Positions 32,427 through 45,821 are shown, numbered from the stretch's first letter. The stretch: DNA of 64,000 bases from Eretmocerus hayati (GCA_029851415.1 CM056743.1:77332186-77396185), one strand, 5' to 3'. The notes: generated by a model not told the origin, from the sequence alone. Program-made: numbers and translations.

Positions 32427-35028
32427 CAGTGCCGCGTCTACCATAAGGCACACATAGGCACGTGCCTATAGACCCCCACCACGTGATGAGAGAAAAATTT
32501 TCTTCAACTACTTGCAGAAAAATCGACAAAATTCGACCTTCAAGAAAGGAAAAAAGGAAGGATGAAGGAGAGAAAATGAGATAAAAATTCAGTTAACCCA
32601 ATTCTTTGAACTCAATTTGAAAATCCGCACTCTTTCCGATAGCATACTCTCTCTATCGGCAAGGAATCTTTGGTAATCTCCTTCTACTTTTGATATCTTT
32701 CTACACACTGAATCGATCTGAAATCGATGGTGGGTCCTGAATCTTGGATGTTCTATACATTTTGATGTCCCAAAACTGGAAGAACAATCGAATATTCTTC
32801 GGCAACTTTCATATAAGGTCAATGTACTCAATACCTCCTGTACCCAACATGCCCCCATATGCCGATCTCAAGAATGGGCATTAGTTGACATCCCGAAAAA
32901 TTTCTTCACGTTTGTCGTGTTGGAATTTAGAGAAAATTAATGGTTTGTACCAACCTCAATTGATATCTGCGCTCCCAAAGAGATTGAAAGTGGAATTTTT
33001 ATTTCCTGCTTTTGCACTGCTAAAGAATCACCGGAGAAATTGCGTGTAGTAAAGCTAGTGCCAAGATTTTTCGTTGCAACCAATCCTCACGTACCTCAAA
33101 GCATCCAATTCCTCGTCTCAAGACCTTCAGAATCATCTTTCCAAAACTGCAAATTTCGAATCTGGAGTGATTTTCATGAACAAAGTACGAAGATCGTTTG
33201 CAAAACATGAGTGCCCAAATTCGGGTGTATCCAACATGCCCCATATGGTTATCTCCAAAGGGTATGCAGTGCGACTTTTTCATTACTCAAACCGTTCTGA
33301 TCGCATCAAAATAGGTTGAAAATGATGGTTTGGGTCAATGAAAAACCCTAAAGAAAGTTGTACGGGGATAAAAACTATTTTGGGCACTTCATGTCCGATT
33401 TACATTGTTTCAAAGGGTGAGGACATCATAGTTTGACGCACACTCGTTGGAAATAGATGTATCTTGTCTCTCAGCATGACTTATGGGGGCATCTTGGGTA
33501 CACCCTCTCGCGAACTGAAAAGAATCACTTTTTGCCAGAATCGAGGAAATTTGGCTCCAATTCGTCGCCGTCAGACGTTTCTCAACTCATTCTGATCTTG
33601 GAACAAGCTTTGAAATGAGTTGAAGTGCGTGGAAAAATATTGAGATGGGTCAAAGTTATCGGCAAAATGGCTTCAGAGGGGGCATGTTGTGTAGACATAC
33701 GTTGTACATGAATCAGCGTGTATAGTACCCGCCAAAACGAAAGGAACACGGATACCTTAACCAAAATAGCAATTACTCCAACGCCCTCATGGGTCTACGG
33801 CAATTTTTCAAGAAACATTCAAGAGTCCAGAAAAAAGCTATCAACTTGATTTTTTCAAACGTGTCCTCAGCCCGAAATGCATGATTTTTATCGGCTTCGA
33901 AGAATGCAGAATTTTGCATCTCAATCAATCACCAACCATTCTCCGGGAAACTATGATAGCTCAAAAATTTTCATGAGATCTTGGAGCTCTTTGTAAGACC
34001 TTTTGAATCGTTTTTTAAATATTCACATACGATTCCCTCACTCGCGAGTTAGGGGTGATCAGTTGAGAAGGATTTTGTACTGGTTGCAGGTCTCGGTGAT
34101 ACAGAGGCAAAATTTTTTTTCTCTTGAAGCTGTCTGAGGTCGTCTCGAATATATTCTAGGCAAAACCTGAATTGTATCCTATGAAATTTAGAAGTTTTTA
34201 CTCCAAAGTTATGGATTACGCATTTTTTTATACTGCCGCTACCCTCAACACGTACAAATTTCCTGCTCACCTGATCGCTTGTAACTCGGGTGTGAAAAAT
34301 CGTACGAAAATGTTTAGAATACGATTAAGGGAAGAGCTTGGGAAGAGCTACAAGATCCTACAAGAATTTTCGAGCTATCATAATGTCTCAAAGAATGATC
34401 GATGTCTGATTCAGATGGAAAATTCTGCACTTCTTAAAGTCAATCAAGTTTATGTATTTCGGGTTGAGGAAACGTATCGATAGCTTCTTCGCTGATATTC
34501 CAAATGCATCTTGGAAAATTGCCGTAGACAGGAGGGCGTCAGAGTAATTGCGGTTTCGGTAGAGGTAACCGTGTTCTATCCATTTTCGCGGGTATTGTGT
34601 ACATGAACATCTATCAATGAGCAATGGTATTTTACTTCATGGGAACAAGGGATTAGGGAAATTGCAATGGCTGTGACGGTCAGTGACCGATCGAGATCTG
34701 TCGTCGAGATCATGGCGTAAGAATAACATGTTATTTGTATTATATTCATATATTTTTAAACATATCATTCATAACATCGTTATTTTTACGCCATGGTTGA
34801 GATGCCTCACTCTCACTCGTGGGATAATCCATTAGGTGCAAGCGAGACAACCGGCATCCCATTGCAATTCACCTTTGTTTTCGAGTATATGTCCCCAATT
34901 TAAATTGAAAGGAAGAATAACGAAGAACTAGATTACGACAACAAATCTCAACTTCTCTGAAATTCTGATCCCCTTACATAGGCCCCCACCACCTAGTGCC
35001 TAGGGCCTCCGATAGCCAAGACGCGGCG
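32427..35028. mobile_element. 2.6 kb TIR element inserted in Polinton-2 polymerase
   Basis: The left end (cagtgccgcgtct..., then ggcac...cccccacca) is matched in reverse complement by the right end (...tggtgggggcct, then gacgcggc), over roughly 60 bp with mismatches. The CAGTG start and the GC-rich inverted ends suggest a hAT-type non-autonomous element. The right tip is degraded, so an 8 bp duplication cannot be shown. No transposase frame is seen; the interior contains another foldback element. Removing it places two polymerase segments next to each other in the same frame. Confidence 0.65.
33721..34601. mobile_element. ~880 bp nested foldback element
   Basis: Sequence at about 33,721-34,070 recurs inverted at about 34,280-34,601 (for example the ggaacacgg...tactccaacgccctc block and its complement). 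The termini tatagtacccgcc and gcgggtattgtgta lie next to TA, compatible with a mariner-type MITE. It is inserted in the 2.6 kb TIR element. Confidence 0.65.
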
Positions 35029-35491
35029 TTAATAAATACAATCCCCTACGAGCGACCTCCTACATCCCACTACCAACATACATCACTAATAAACAGGCAT
35101 GTATCAACGTCCAGAATATAGATGATGATGAATTTTTTAAGTGGGCAGTTCTATCATTCCTCCATCCAGTACAGATCCATCCAGAACGAGTAGATCATTA
35201 GAGTGATTATGCTAGAGAGCTGAACTTTGAAGGAATCAACTTTCCAGTGACTATCAAGGATATCAAGAAAATCGAGGCCCAAAATAAGAATGTCCCCATT
35301 AATCTTTCCGCGCTAGAGTTGGAGAACAATAAGAAGGAACCTTACAAAGTGGTCACGTGCCGCATAGCTCCACTCTTATTGGTTGAGGGAGGATACCATT
35401 TGAAAGATGAAAAAGATGACAGCGACTGTGAAACAGATTCTCTCCCTCGGAAACACCACTATGTCTGGATTGAACAGTTATCTAGACTAGT

Positions 35492-35995
35492 TGTTCGGGA
35501 AAGTCATTGTATTCGGATATATTTCTAGAGCTTTCGAGAACGAGAGAGCCAAGGCAGAGTAATGAACTTTTCTCTCCTTAAAATCGTATGATTCTGATGC
35601 CTGCTGATTGGCACATTCAAAATTCCTAGAAATTTGGTAACATTGCTCTCCCTCAGTCCCTCTCGGCCTCGACGGCGATCTCGCTTCGGCGAACCGGCAG
35701 TTGACCACCGACCGCCGAGCAGGCTAATTATTGTAAGCCTAGCTCACCCTCGCGATTTTCGAGTGCCGCGAGCTCCATTGCATTTTCTTCGCGAATCGAT
35801 CTCTCCGCGTCGCGATTTCACCCCTCACTTCCCTCGCGCCTTTTTTCTATAATCATATGTAGTGAAACGGAAAGTGAATAAATTCAACAGTTTATTATCA
35901 CAGAAATCGAGAGTTATAAATTTACGCTTCCACTGTCCTGGCCTCGAGCGCCCCATCGCGATCTTATAATAAATATTCTGGGCTTCGCTCAATCA
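35492..35995 (+). repeat. 5' LTR of BEL/Pao element
   Basis: The 504 bp repeat matches 43,972-44,473 with only scattered substitutions. It contains an AATAAATATT polyadenylation-like signal near its 3' end. A primer-binding site candidate, tggtagcagagc, begins about 4 nt downstream. Confidence 0.95.
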
Positions 35996-37089
35996 TCTTG
36001 GTAGCAGAGCGTCGTTGGGGTTCTAAATTCGGTTCTGTGTTTTTTAATAGTGGCATCGCTGGGTTTCGAGTGAATCTCGTCGCGCGAGTGAAAGTGATGT
36101 GAGTGCGCGGAGAGGAAGGAGCTCGCGTCCGTTGGAAATTGTGTTCGACGCGAGCAAAATCATCAAAGAGGCAATTTGGGCCTCAAGTACTGGCTTGGTA
36201 CAGCACCGGAGTCGACGAGGTGCAGACATCCCCGGTCCCGCAGCAAACAGCAACATGGCATCGGGACGAGCAGCTGGTGACCATCTTCGAGTCGAGCTGC
36301 AGCAGGTTAAGCCGCGTGGAATTTTTCATGCGCGCTTCCGTGTATTATCCCGCGCATCGCGCCATCACCTGCTGCTAGCCGGAGCTACGTCACGTCGACG
36401 TCGTGTCCCGCCATCGCTGCCTTCTCCGCCAACTTGCTTCGTCTTCTTCGCCGCTGCGGGCCGCGCGCTCAGATGGAAGAGCGCGCACTACAAAGGAGTG
36501 GGGATAAGGTGGCTGTCGCGCAACGCAGTCATTGCGAAGTAATTGGTGAGCGTATCGTTTCCTTTACTACTATGCATGTATAGTGCGGTCTCACTCGCAC
36601 TTATGAATTTCGTTCGCTCAGCTGCAAGCCAGCTGATGGATATGCGGCGCATGTATTCGGCGTTCGCACGGCTCGTATTATATCATAGCTGATATAATTA
36701 TACTCCATTAAATATATCTTGTCGGTGGTCACGTTCGGGAGTCGAATGGAGTGAAACTCGCGACTCTCTTCTAACCGTTTAGTATTCGTGTTGAGTGGTA
36801 TATGTTTGGCGCATTAGGGTCATGCTGTAGCAGAAGATAGACGCGATCGATCACTTTTTGTAATTTGATGGGGAAGATCGGTCGACCGAACGCTCTAATC
36901 TCTCTGCGTTAGTCAAAAAGCTGATCCGTCTCAACTATTCTTCTGTTGGGAGAAATTTACATTTTGATTGGGGTTCTAGTCTCGCGCGTTAGTGTGCGTT
37001 TTATTTAGTGGGTTTTGTGTTGTTGTGTGGGTTTTATATTCCAGACTGAGTTTGAAATTTTAATGATTTTTTGAACATTCGTTCTAACT
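35996..37089 (+). other. BEL/Pao 5' leader
   Basis: This is untranslated leader between the LTR and gag. It includes a GC-rich stretch (36,100-36,540) with open but unconvincing frames on both strands, and then AT-rich sequence up to the gag start. Confidence 0.5.
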
Positions 37090-38357
37090 GTGACAAGTAG
37101 TGTAAAAATCATGGTTGCTAGATTTCTTTTCAATCGGCAATTGCAACTTGTGGTTTACATTCGTAATTTTGACACAAATACTGCCAAAAAGGGCAAAGAA
37201 AATATCACTGTAAATTTTCTCAAAACTCGCTTGGAGTTATTAAAAAGATATTGGGATGAATTTTGCCAAAATGATTTAAATTTACAACAGCATAAGGATG
37301 AATTGAAGGATGAAGAATATTTTACTAAATTAGGATTCTTAGAGATCGAAGGAAATTATTCAATTTTGAAATCCGATTTACTAGATAAAATCGCTGAATT
37401 AACGATACCAGGAGAATCACTGTCTGAACACGGTTCAGTTCATGGTTCAGCGTGAGGCTCAGTCCACGCGTCAGTCCATTCAGTCAATCATCCTCAAAAT
37501 CAAAATTTCTACCCATATCAACATTTTGATGCGCAGCAACTTATACGCGCGTCATCGGAATTGCAGTCCATTCCTATGCTAGACTTAAACCACCAAGATT
37601 TTCTGGTAAATAAGCTGATTGGGAATATTCCAAGGAGCGTTTTACATCGATTATTGGGGAGAATCCTGATTTATCATCGTCTGCTAAATTGAACCATTTG
37701 CTCAATGCAGTTGAGGGTGACGCAGAAAGAATGATGGAAGGCGTCAAAACACGTACTACAAGCTTTTTAATTGCTTGAAATAAATTATGTCGACGTTACG
37801 ATAACGCTCGGTTGAGATTGAGCACACACTTGAACGAATTGATCGATTCAACCCCAATTACCAAAAAATCTGCGCAAGCTTTTGTTACAATTATGAACCA
37901 AGCAGAAGAATCTATTCAAGGCCTTCGAGATCTTGAGTGTCCCGTTGATGAATGGGATTGTTGGCGCGTTCATTGAATTGTTCGAAAATTGGATCCGGGC
38001 ACCAGAGGAAGTTGGACTATCGCACAAGAAAATGTTGAGGGTTTTCCGACGTATGCTGCTTTATCTAATTTTTTTGAAAATCGTATTCAATCATTGAACG
38101 CAGCTCATTCAGGGTCGGTAGTGACAAATGAATCAAAGCCTGGTTCGTCGTCTGCTGGAAGATACCAAGGCAATTCTAGTAGAAGGAATGTAAATTCAAA
38201 TTTCGGAAATTCACAAAATGATAAGGGTCAGTCTAGCAGTCCACTTAGTTGTAAACTAAATTGTATAGGCGATAATGCATTGCACAAATGTGGAAATTTT
38301 TATCGCTATCTGTGCATCAAAGATTTGAATTTCGTAAAACAAATCGTTTATGTATAA
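37090..38357 (+). pseudogene. gag: BEL/Pao gag (degenerate)
   Basis: Frames at 37,090-37,455 and 37,989-38,357 bracket a region with several stops and frameshifts that together give a BEL gag-like protein: an N-terminal helical part, a capsid-like middle around 37,560-37,960, and a Ser/Gly-rich linker. The reading then passes into the zinc-knuckle region of the next frame. Decay is evident from in-frame TGA and TAA codons. Boundaries are approximate. Confidence 0.65.
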
Positions 38358-41300
38358 ATTGTGTAAAGCCTGGTCATTATACTGATGAATGTGGTTCTCA
38401 GTATAAGTGTAGTAAGTGTAAACGGCCACATCATACAAAACTACATATGGATTTTTCGGGTGCTTCGAAGCCAGAGGATTCTCAAAATTCGCAGCAACAA
38501 GCTGGTTGTCATTCAATTCACAGTTCTCCCGCAGTGTCAAAGCAAGCGCGTTTAGTAGCACCTGCGCGTGTCTGGTTACAAGGTCCCGACGGACAGAAAG
38601 TTGAAGCTCGTGCCTTGATTGACCCAGGCTCAGACTGTTCGTTCGTAGCTGATAGAGGCCTTCAAGCTTTGAATTTGCCGTCGCGGAAACTTGGATTGGG
38701 GATCAATACCATTGGGGATCGACGCGCAGTAGTTTCGAAAAGTGAAGTTTCGCTCACTCTACTGTCCAAAATCGATTCAAATTTCTCGTTCGAGATTGAG
38801 GCTCCGGTTCTTCCGGAACTTACCTCATTTTTGCCTAGGTCAACGGTGGAATGTGACGATTGGTCACATTTAGATGGACTAACACTTGCGGATCCGGAAT
38901 TTTTTAGTGCCGCTAAAGTTGATTGTTTATTGGGCACAGAAGTGTATAGTGAAATTCTTAGAAAAGGTTTGGTAAAGGGCCCATCGAAAACTCCTACCGC
39001 TCAGAACACAGCATTGGGCTGGATCCTCACTGGAGGTACGGAGTCGGGTGTTGAAACTGTAAATCCTCGTGTCGTTTTATCTTTGTATGCGGGCGTTGAT
39101 AGTTCTCTGTCAAATCAACTAACTAAATTTCGGGAAATTGAAGAACTCCCAGCTAATCGCCATCTTACATCTGAGGAGGAGTATTGTGAAAAATTGTTCA
39201 GGTCGTTTGTCGAGCGCACGTCCAAGGACGCTTCGTCTTGCGCCTCCCTTTCACACAAAATACTCATGAAACTCCTCAATCTAGGGACGTTGCGGTCGCA
39301 TGCCCACTACGATCTGAGAGAAAACGACAACAAGATTCGAAGTTGGAGGGAGCATACACCGAGTTCATGGAACAGTACGAGTCACTTGGTCACATGAGAC
39401 GCACGCAGTCACCAGATGGGTCAAAGCCAGCGCCATCTTACCTGCCACATCATCCTGTTTTTCGTAAGGACAGCGACAGAATTCGAGTCGTTCTGAATGC
39501 TTCGCACAAAACAGGTAATGGTGAAAGTTTAAATGATTTTTTATTGGCTGGCCCCAAACTCTAAAATGATTTAACATTGGTATTAATTCGATGGAGATTT
39601 TTCAAATATGGATTTTGTACTGACATAGTTAAAATGTTCAGACAAATTTTGGTACATGCGGATGATGTGAATTGGCAGAGGATTGTCTGTCGGCCATTAG
39701 GACTAGAGGAAATCGATTATGTTTTACTCACGGTCACTTACGGAACAGTTTGTGCGCCATACCTGGCTATGAGAGTTCTCCTTCATTTGGCTGAAATTTA
39801 CAAAGAACAGTTTCCTATCGCTGTTCTCATTATCCTATATCGTCGATACATGGATGATTTGTTTGGGGGAGGGGATACTCTTTCAGTCGCGTTGGAAGCT
39901 CGAGATCAGCTGATTTCTATCATGTCGTGCGCATATATGGAACTTAGAAAGTGGTCAGCAAATCACTCGGATTTGCTGAGGGGGCTCTCTTCAGAAAACT
40001 CAGGCGACATTTCGATAGAACTCGACGATGTTGTCTCCACACTTGGATTAAAATGGTCGCCGCACGATGATGAATTTTTCTTTCGTATATCGATGCCCTC
40101 TGCTCCTGATACGGCTATCAAAAACTATACTTTCAGAAGTAGCTCGGTTATTTGATCCTCTCGGTTGGTTAGCTCCGTTTTTGATACAAGCTAAAATTTT
40201 GTTACAAAACATGTGGCATTTGAAAATTGATTGGGACACTCCTATCGTTGGAGGAGTACTCGCGGAATGGCTAGAAATACGGTCACAAGTTCCACTTTTG
40301 TCGCAAGTTCGCGTGTCTCGCTGGTTGGTCACTCTGAACAGTTCGAATTGAGAACTTCATGGTTTTGCAGACGCGTCGAGAAGGGCTTATGCCGCCGCTG
40401 TTTTTCTAGTATTTCAGGAGAAACTTCAAACTAGATTATGGCGAAAACGAAAGTGGCGCCGGTAAAAACGCTGTCCATACCTAGGCTTGAGTTGTGTGCT
40501 GCAGTTTTAGTGGTAAAATTGGCGAAACATGTAATGAATAATTTGGAAATTCGGCCATCAGCTGTTTATTGCTGGTCCGATTCGAAAGCTGTCCTGGCAT
40601 GGCTCAATGGTCACCCAGGGGGCGGCTCACTAGGGAGTAGCCGTGGCAAATGCCGGCTAATACGGCTAGTTTTGCGGCAAATGCGCGTTACTGCGAGAGA
40701 CCCACCACAGAAATAAGTAGACAGAATTAGCCAAGAATGACCTCGCTGAGATTTGGGAAAGTAGCATTTGTGGGACCATGTTCTACTCCAAACTACTTCA
40801 CCGCCGCTGGAAGCTACTTCTGGCTACTGCAGAGCTTGTGTTGCAGACCCACCAAGCGACCAACAGTAGACGAATAGTAGCTTGAAGTAGCAACGAGTGA
40901 TCCGTAGAGGGCCAGGGAGTAGCACTCTTCTGCGCTGGGTTCCAATGCCAGCTTGTATCGGCTACTTCCAACTACTCTCACCCTGTAGGGACCACTCGTG
41001 GCTACTTTGAGTTAATATTTGACTACTGTCGGTCGCTTGTTGGGTCCGCAACACAAGCTTTACTATAGCCAGAAGTAGCTTCCAGTGGCGGTAAATTAGT
41101 TTGGAGTAGATTATGGCCCCACAAATGCTACTCTTTCAAATGTCAGCTAGGCCACTCTTGCCTACTTCTGTCTACTCGCACCTGTGGTGGGTCTCTCGCA
41201 GTAGCGCGCATTTGCCGCAAAACTAGCCGTATTAGCCGGCATTTGCCATGGCTACTCCCTAGTAAGCCGCCCCTTGTGGTCACCCATCAAAATGGGAGGT

Positions 41301-43111
41301 TTTTGTGTCCAATCGAGTGAGTATGATTAGCCGCACTCTTGCTGATGCTCTATGGAGGCATGTTTGTTCAGAAGAAAATTGCGCCGATCGCGCAACCCGG
41401 GGGTGACTGCAAAAGAACTTTCAAATATTAACATTTGGTGGTGTGGTCCTAATTGGATAACTCAATCGAAAGATGAATAGCCTAAAGTTTCGTCAGAACT
41501 CGTGTGCGCAGAAGCGCTTGCTCATTTGGTTGTGGAATCGTCACCAGTTTCAGAACACCTTTGAAAGCATGTCAATTCTTTTTCAAGAATAGTTCGCATC
41601 GTTGCATATATATTTCGATGGAAATTCAATGCTTCGCGCATTTCTGAAGACCGTCGTAAATCCTTCTTGAGTCCTATAGAGTTGAGCTCAGCTAAAGTTG
41701 CATTGTTCAAGTCCATTCAAAGGCAGCACTTTGCTGAAGGAATCGCAAATTTAGAGAAAGAAAAAAACTTGTCGAAGAAAAGTGACATCCGAAGATTGCT
41801 ACCATTTTTAGATGCTCGTGGGGTTCTGAGAGTTGGTGGACGCCTTCAAAATGCAAACTTGTCTTACAACGAAATACATCCACTTATTTTGTCGAGTAGA
41901 AGCATCTTTGTTCAACGTTTGATCGAGGAGTTACACAGAGATTTGTTACATGGGGGAGTTCAGCTTATGTTGAGTGACTTATATAGACGGGCGTGGATAC
42001 CTCGAGTGCAACATGTAGTTCAAAAGGTTTATCGTGATTGTGGGAAATGTACTCGGTATGGTGGTAGACCGCTCATACAGCAAATGGCCCCATTACCAGC
42101 GGATAGAGTTACTCCAATGTATGCCTTTCAAGCTTGTGGCATCAATTATGCAGGACCAATATCTTTTCTATTTTCTCGTGGGAGAGGTGCTGAAACCACG
42201 AAGGGATACTTTTGCATTTTCGTTTGTATGTTCACGCGAGCCACTCGCGTTGAAACCGTTTCAGATCTCCCTATTATACTCCAGCATTCTTAGCCGCAGT
42301 TCATAGATTTGCTGCGAGACGAGGTAAATGCACAGATATATATTGCGACAACGCCAGAAACTTTGTAGGTGCTGAAGGAGAGCTTCGGCAATCATTTGAC
42401 CAAACATGGGCATTTTCAATAGAACTAAGCGAAGAATTAGCTAAAGAGGGAGTCACTTGGCACTTTTCACCGCCTCGCGCACCTTACTTTGGAGGTTTAT
42501 GGGAGGCGGCGGTGCGCTCATTCAAACATCATCTAAAGCGAGTAGTGGGTGACTCTGAGTTCACTTTTGGAGATTTTCAAATTCTTAGTTCTCAAATCGA
42601 AGCATGCCTAAATTCTAGACCGCTCTGCCCTTTGTCACCAGGAGGAACTGATTTAGTTGCCCTCACTCTGGGACATTTGCTCATTGGTAGATCCATGACT
42701 GCTTTACCTGAACCATATAACGATGCAGAAGTAACACAGTCTCCTCAGTGCAGGTGGAGAGCCATACAACGCATGAGGAATGATTTTTGGAATTGATGGC
42801 GTATGAAAGTCATGCTTCATTATCAACTGAGGTCCAAATGGCTAGCAGTACAAGAACAACTTCGAGTGGGAGATCTCGTATTGGTGAAGGACGAGCTCAC
42901 GCCACCTACAAAATGGCCCATGGCAAGGGTCACTGCCGTCCATCCAGAAGCTGACGTATTGGTGCGCGTGGTCGATCTCAGGACCGCCACCACAACACTT
43001 CGTCGGGCACTCTGCAAGATCATCAAGCTGCCCGTAGATCCTGGGGAAGAGGGCAGGGAGCCCTCTGGTCAACCCGAAGAAGAAGCCAAGGAACAACAAG
43101 AAGAATCATGA
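38288..43111 (+). pseudogene. pol: BEL/Pao pol (degenerate)
   Basis: Domains in order: CCHC knuckles (CINCVKPGHYTDEC and a second CSKC), an aspartic protease with DPGSDCSF, reverse transcriptase with YMDD (about 39,845-39,860), RNase H (FADASRRAYAAAVF near 40,365; SDSKAVLAWLNGH near 40,580), an integrase zinc module (about 41,925-42,055), and the integrase core with CDNARNF (about 42,345) and LWEAAVRS (about 42,500). At least six frameshifts or stops interrupt it, and a MITE splits RNase H. The C-terminal stretch to 43,111 is Glu-rich. It cannot encode active enzymes. Confidence 0.9.
40618..41276. mobile_element. 659 bp foldback MITE with 10 bp target duplication
   Basis: The ends gggcggctcactagggagtag and its inverted copy (ctactccctagtaagccgcccc) extend into about 95 bp terminal inverted repeats, and the middle is also largely self-complementary. 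It is flanked by TGGTCACCCA at 40,608-40,617 and 41,277-41,286. A 9-10 bp duplication suggests the Mutator superfamily. It interrupts BEL RNase H coding sequence, in the WLNGH segment. Confidence 0.85.
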
Positions 43112-43971
43112 AAGATGACCGCGTAATCTCGACACTCCACTACACACTTTTTCCTCGTTCCGTGACACCCGCGAATCATATGTCGTTCGTTTGGCCCCAA
43201 TTTTGTGTAATTGTTTCCGTAGAGCTTCATTAGAGTCATGATAGCGTATTTGCCTAGTGGAATCATTGCGAAACCGACGCGTAGGAGGGATTAGAATGAT
43301 TTGTCCTCATTCAACCACTATTTTTTTCTATTTTAGAGTCGTTTCGAAGCCTACAATTCCCAAATAATTGAAGTCGTATCATTTAATCATGTCCTAAAAT
43401 TGGACCTATTTACTATGTTGTTTGACTGTTGTTAATTTTGAGACAAAATGTGTCTCGTGCAATATTTTTTTGTTGTGTTGGTAGCTGATCACTGTGCGTG
43501 ATGTTGTTTGTTCAAATTGATCAGCTTAACCACTTGAGTTTGATTTTATCATGTCGAGAAAGATTGAAGTAGAATGCTCATTTTACTCGAGATCTTATTA
43601 ACCCGTGGAGCTTGATTCAATTCTTCTCCATTGATCGATTGAATTTCAAATGTTGATAGTTTTCATTTTCTTTCAGTATTATCGGTCACTGTCGGGTAAA
43701 ATCATTCGTAAGATCATTCATGATCAGTTGAGGCGTCAAGCATCCAGTTTTTCTTATGATTATGTAGTGATTTATTCAGGTTGACGACTCTGTTTGTTTT
43801 GTTTCGTATTCAATCACGGTTGTGAAATTTTGTATGTTTTTGCCTGAAACATTGAGTTTTTCGAATATTTCGTCCTCCAAAATTCACCTGGTTCAAGATC
43901 AAGTTGATAATTTCATGTAGTGGAAATTCCTTCATTTTGTTGCTTGCTATGAGCAAGCAAAGGAGTCGGAA
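43112..43971 (+). other. BEL/Pao 3' untranslated region
   Basis: This is AT-rich sequence between the end of pol and the 3' LTR. I see no gene and no env-like frame. It ends in the polypurine tract just before the LTR. Confidence 0.6.
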
Positions 43972-44473
43972 TGTTCGGGAAAGCCGTTGTATTCGGATAT
44001 ATTCCTAGAGCTTCCGAGAATGAGAGCCGAGGCAGAGTAATCAACTTTTCTCTCCTTAAAATCGTATGATTTTGATGCCTGCTGATTGGCACATCCAAAT
44101 TTCCTAGAAATTTGGCAACATTGCTCTCCCTCAGTCCCTCTCGGCCTTGACGGCGATCTCGCTTCGGCGAACCGGCAGTTGACCACCGACCGCCGAGCAG
44201 GCTAATTATTGTAAGCCTAGCTCACCCTCGCGATTTTCAAGTGCCACGAGCTCCATCGCATTTCCTTCGCGAATTGATCTCTCCGCGTCGCGATTTCACC
44301 CCTCACTTCCCTCGCGCCTTTTTTCTAGAATCATATGTAGTGAAACGGAAAGTGAATAAATTCAACAGTTCATTATCACAGAAATCGAGAGTTATAAATC
44401 TACGCTTCCACTGCCCTGGCCTCGAGCGCCCCATCGCGATCTTATAATAAATATTCTGGGCTTCACCCAATCA
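43972..44473 (+). repeat. 3' LTR of BEL/Pao element
   Basis: This 502 bp repeat pairs with 35,492-35,995 and is followed by the CTAGT duplication at 44,474-44,478. Confidence 0.95.
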
Positions 44474-45036
44474 CTAGTGTATAGACAAGTCTCGAAGAAG
44501 AAGGTGAAGGCATGGATCTGCGATCGCTGTCTACATTACTTCACGACAGAATGAGGTTTGAAGATGCACACACTTGTTTGTGCTCAAATAATCAAATGTC
44601 GAATGGACTTGCCACTCAAACACAACAACAAACTGAAGTTCACGAACCACTATCGCAAAGAGGAGGTTCCTTCCACTGCCTATGGAGATTTTGAATGCAT
44701 GCCGAAACTAAGAGAGGGCGAAGAACATGCACGTCAACTGCATGAACCACTGAGCGGGGGACTCTACATCAAATGTGCTTTCGATGACAGTCTGTCAGAG
44801 TACCATCAATACCGGCGAGAGTCAGAGGATCAGCAGAGCCCAGCAGAATAGTTTGTCATGAAGCTGCATGAACTGACTCAGCGTATCGATGACTCCATCA
44901 AAAACCCCGAGGTGATGGACCCGTTGACGCTGGATTAGGCTCAAGCGTACAGAAGCGCAACTCTGTGTCACATCTGCGAACAGCCGTTCAAGGCTAAGAA
45001 GGATCGAGTCCGTGACCACTGTCATTTCACTGGACG

Positions 45037-45090
45037 GTGAGTACATCATGCATCCACTCTCCCACACATTCTCATCTGTTTCTATTACAG
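45037..45090 (+). other. Intron A of Polinton-2 polymerase
   Basis: A 54 bp GTGAGT...TTACAG intron interrupts the DHCHFTG/YRG module in phase 2. The Polinton-1 intron 2 lies within about 4 nt of the homologous position but in phase 1. Confidence 0.8.
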
Positions 45091-45821
45091 GTATCGTGGA
45101 CCAGTTCATAACGGCTGTGATCTGAACTTCCAGACGTCTCGAACCTTTCCAGTCATATTTCACAACTGGACAGGTAATGACTTGCATCTCTCCATTAGGG
45201 AGATCGCTACGCTCTTCGGAGGCAGTGTCAGCCTGATTCCTCAAACCAAAGAGAAGTACGTGTCCTTCACCAAGTATGTCAAGGAACATCAGATGAACTT
45301 GCGCTTCATCGATTCCTTCCGATTCATGGCTACTGCCCTCGATAAAATATCTTCCTATCTCAAGTTCCACAAGATCATCAACCACGTCTTTACCCCCGAG
45401 TACTCCCAGGACCAGATCAGTCTACTCAAGAGGAAGGGTGTATTTCCCTACGAATATATCACTGATTACGAAAAGCTCAAAGAGCGTCAACTTCCGCCAC
45501 GAGCAGTATTCTACAGCAGTCTAACCGGCGAGCACATCCAGGAATCTGATTATGTCCATGCACAGGAGGTGTGGGAGAAGTTGGGAATCAACACTCTAGG
45601 GGAGTATTCAGATATTTATCTGAAGACAGATGTTCTCCTCCTCGCAGACGTCTTTGAAAATTCCAGAGATGAATGTTCGGAGACTTACGAGCTAGATCCA
45701 GCTCACTACCACACCGTGCCTGGCTTAGCGTGGGACGCCATGTTGAAGTCTTCTGGCGTTGAGCTTGAATTGCTCACAGACATTGACGTGCTGATTCTCA
45801 TTAAACGTGGCATCAGAGGCG

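Larger units (their letters stand above)
35492..44473 (+). mobile_element. Full-length BEL/Pao LTR retrotransposon
   Basis: The element has two near-identical LTRs (504 and 502 bp), both starting TGTTCGGGAAAG and ending CAATCA. It is flanked by the 5 bp duplication CTAGT (35,487-35,491 and 44,474-44,478), typical of BEL/Pao. A purine-rich tract (aaaggagtcggaa) precedes the 3' LTR. Internal gag and pol are degenerate. It sits within the coding sequence of the Polinton-2 polymerase. A 659 bp MITE is nested in its RNase H region. Confidence 0.95.

Noticed and set aside
36099..36542. 147-codon Arg/Ala-rich ORF in the BEL leader
   Set aside because: GC-rich leader gives open frames on several strands; position before gag and composition argue against coding.
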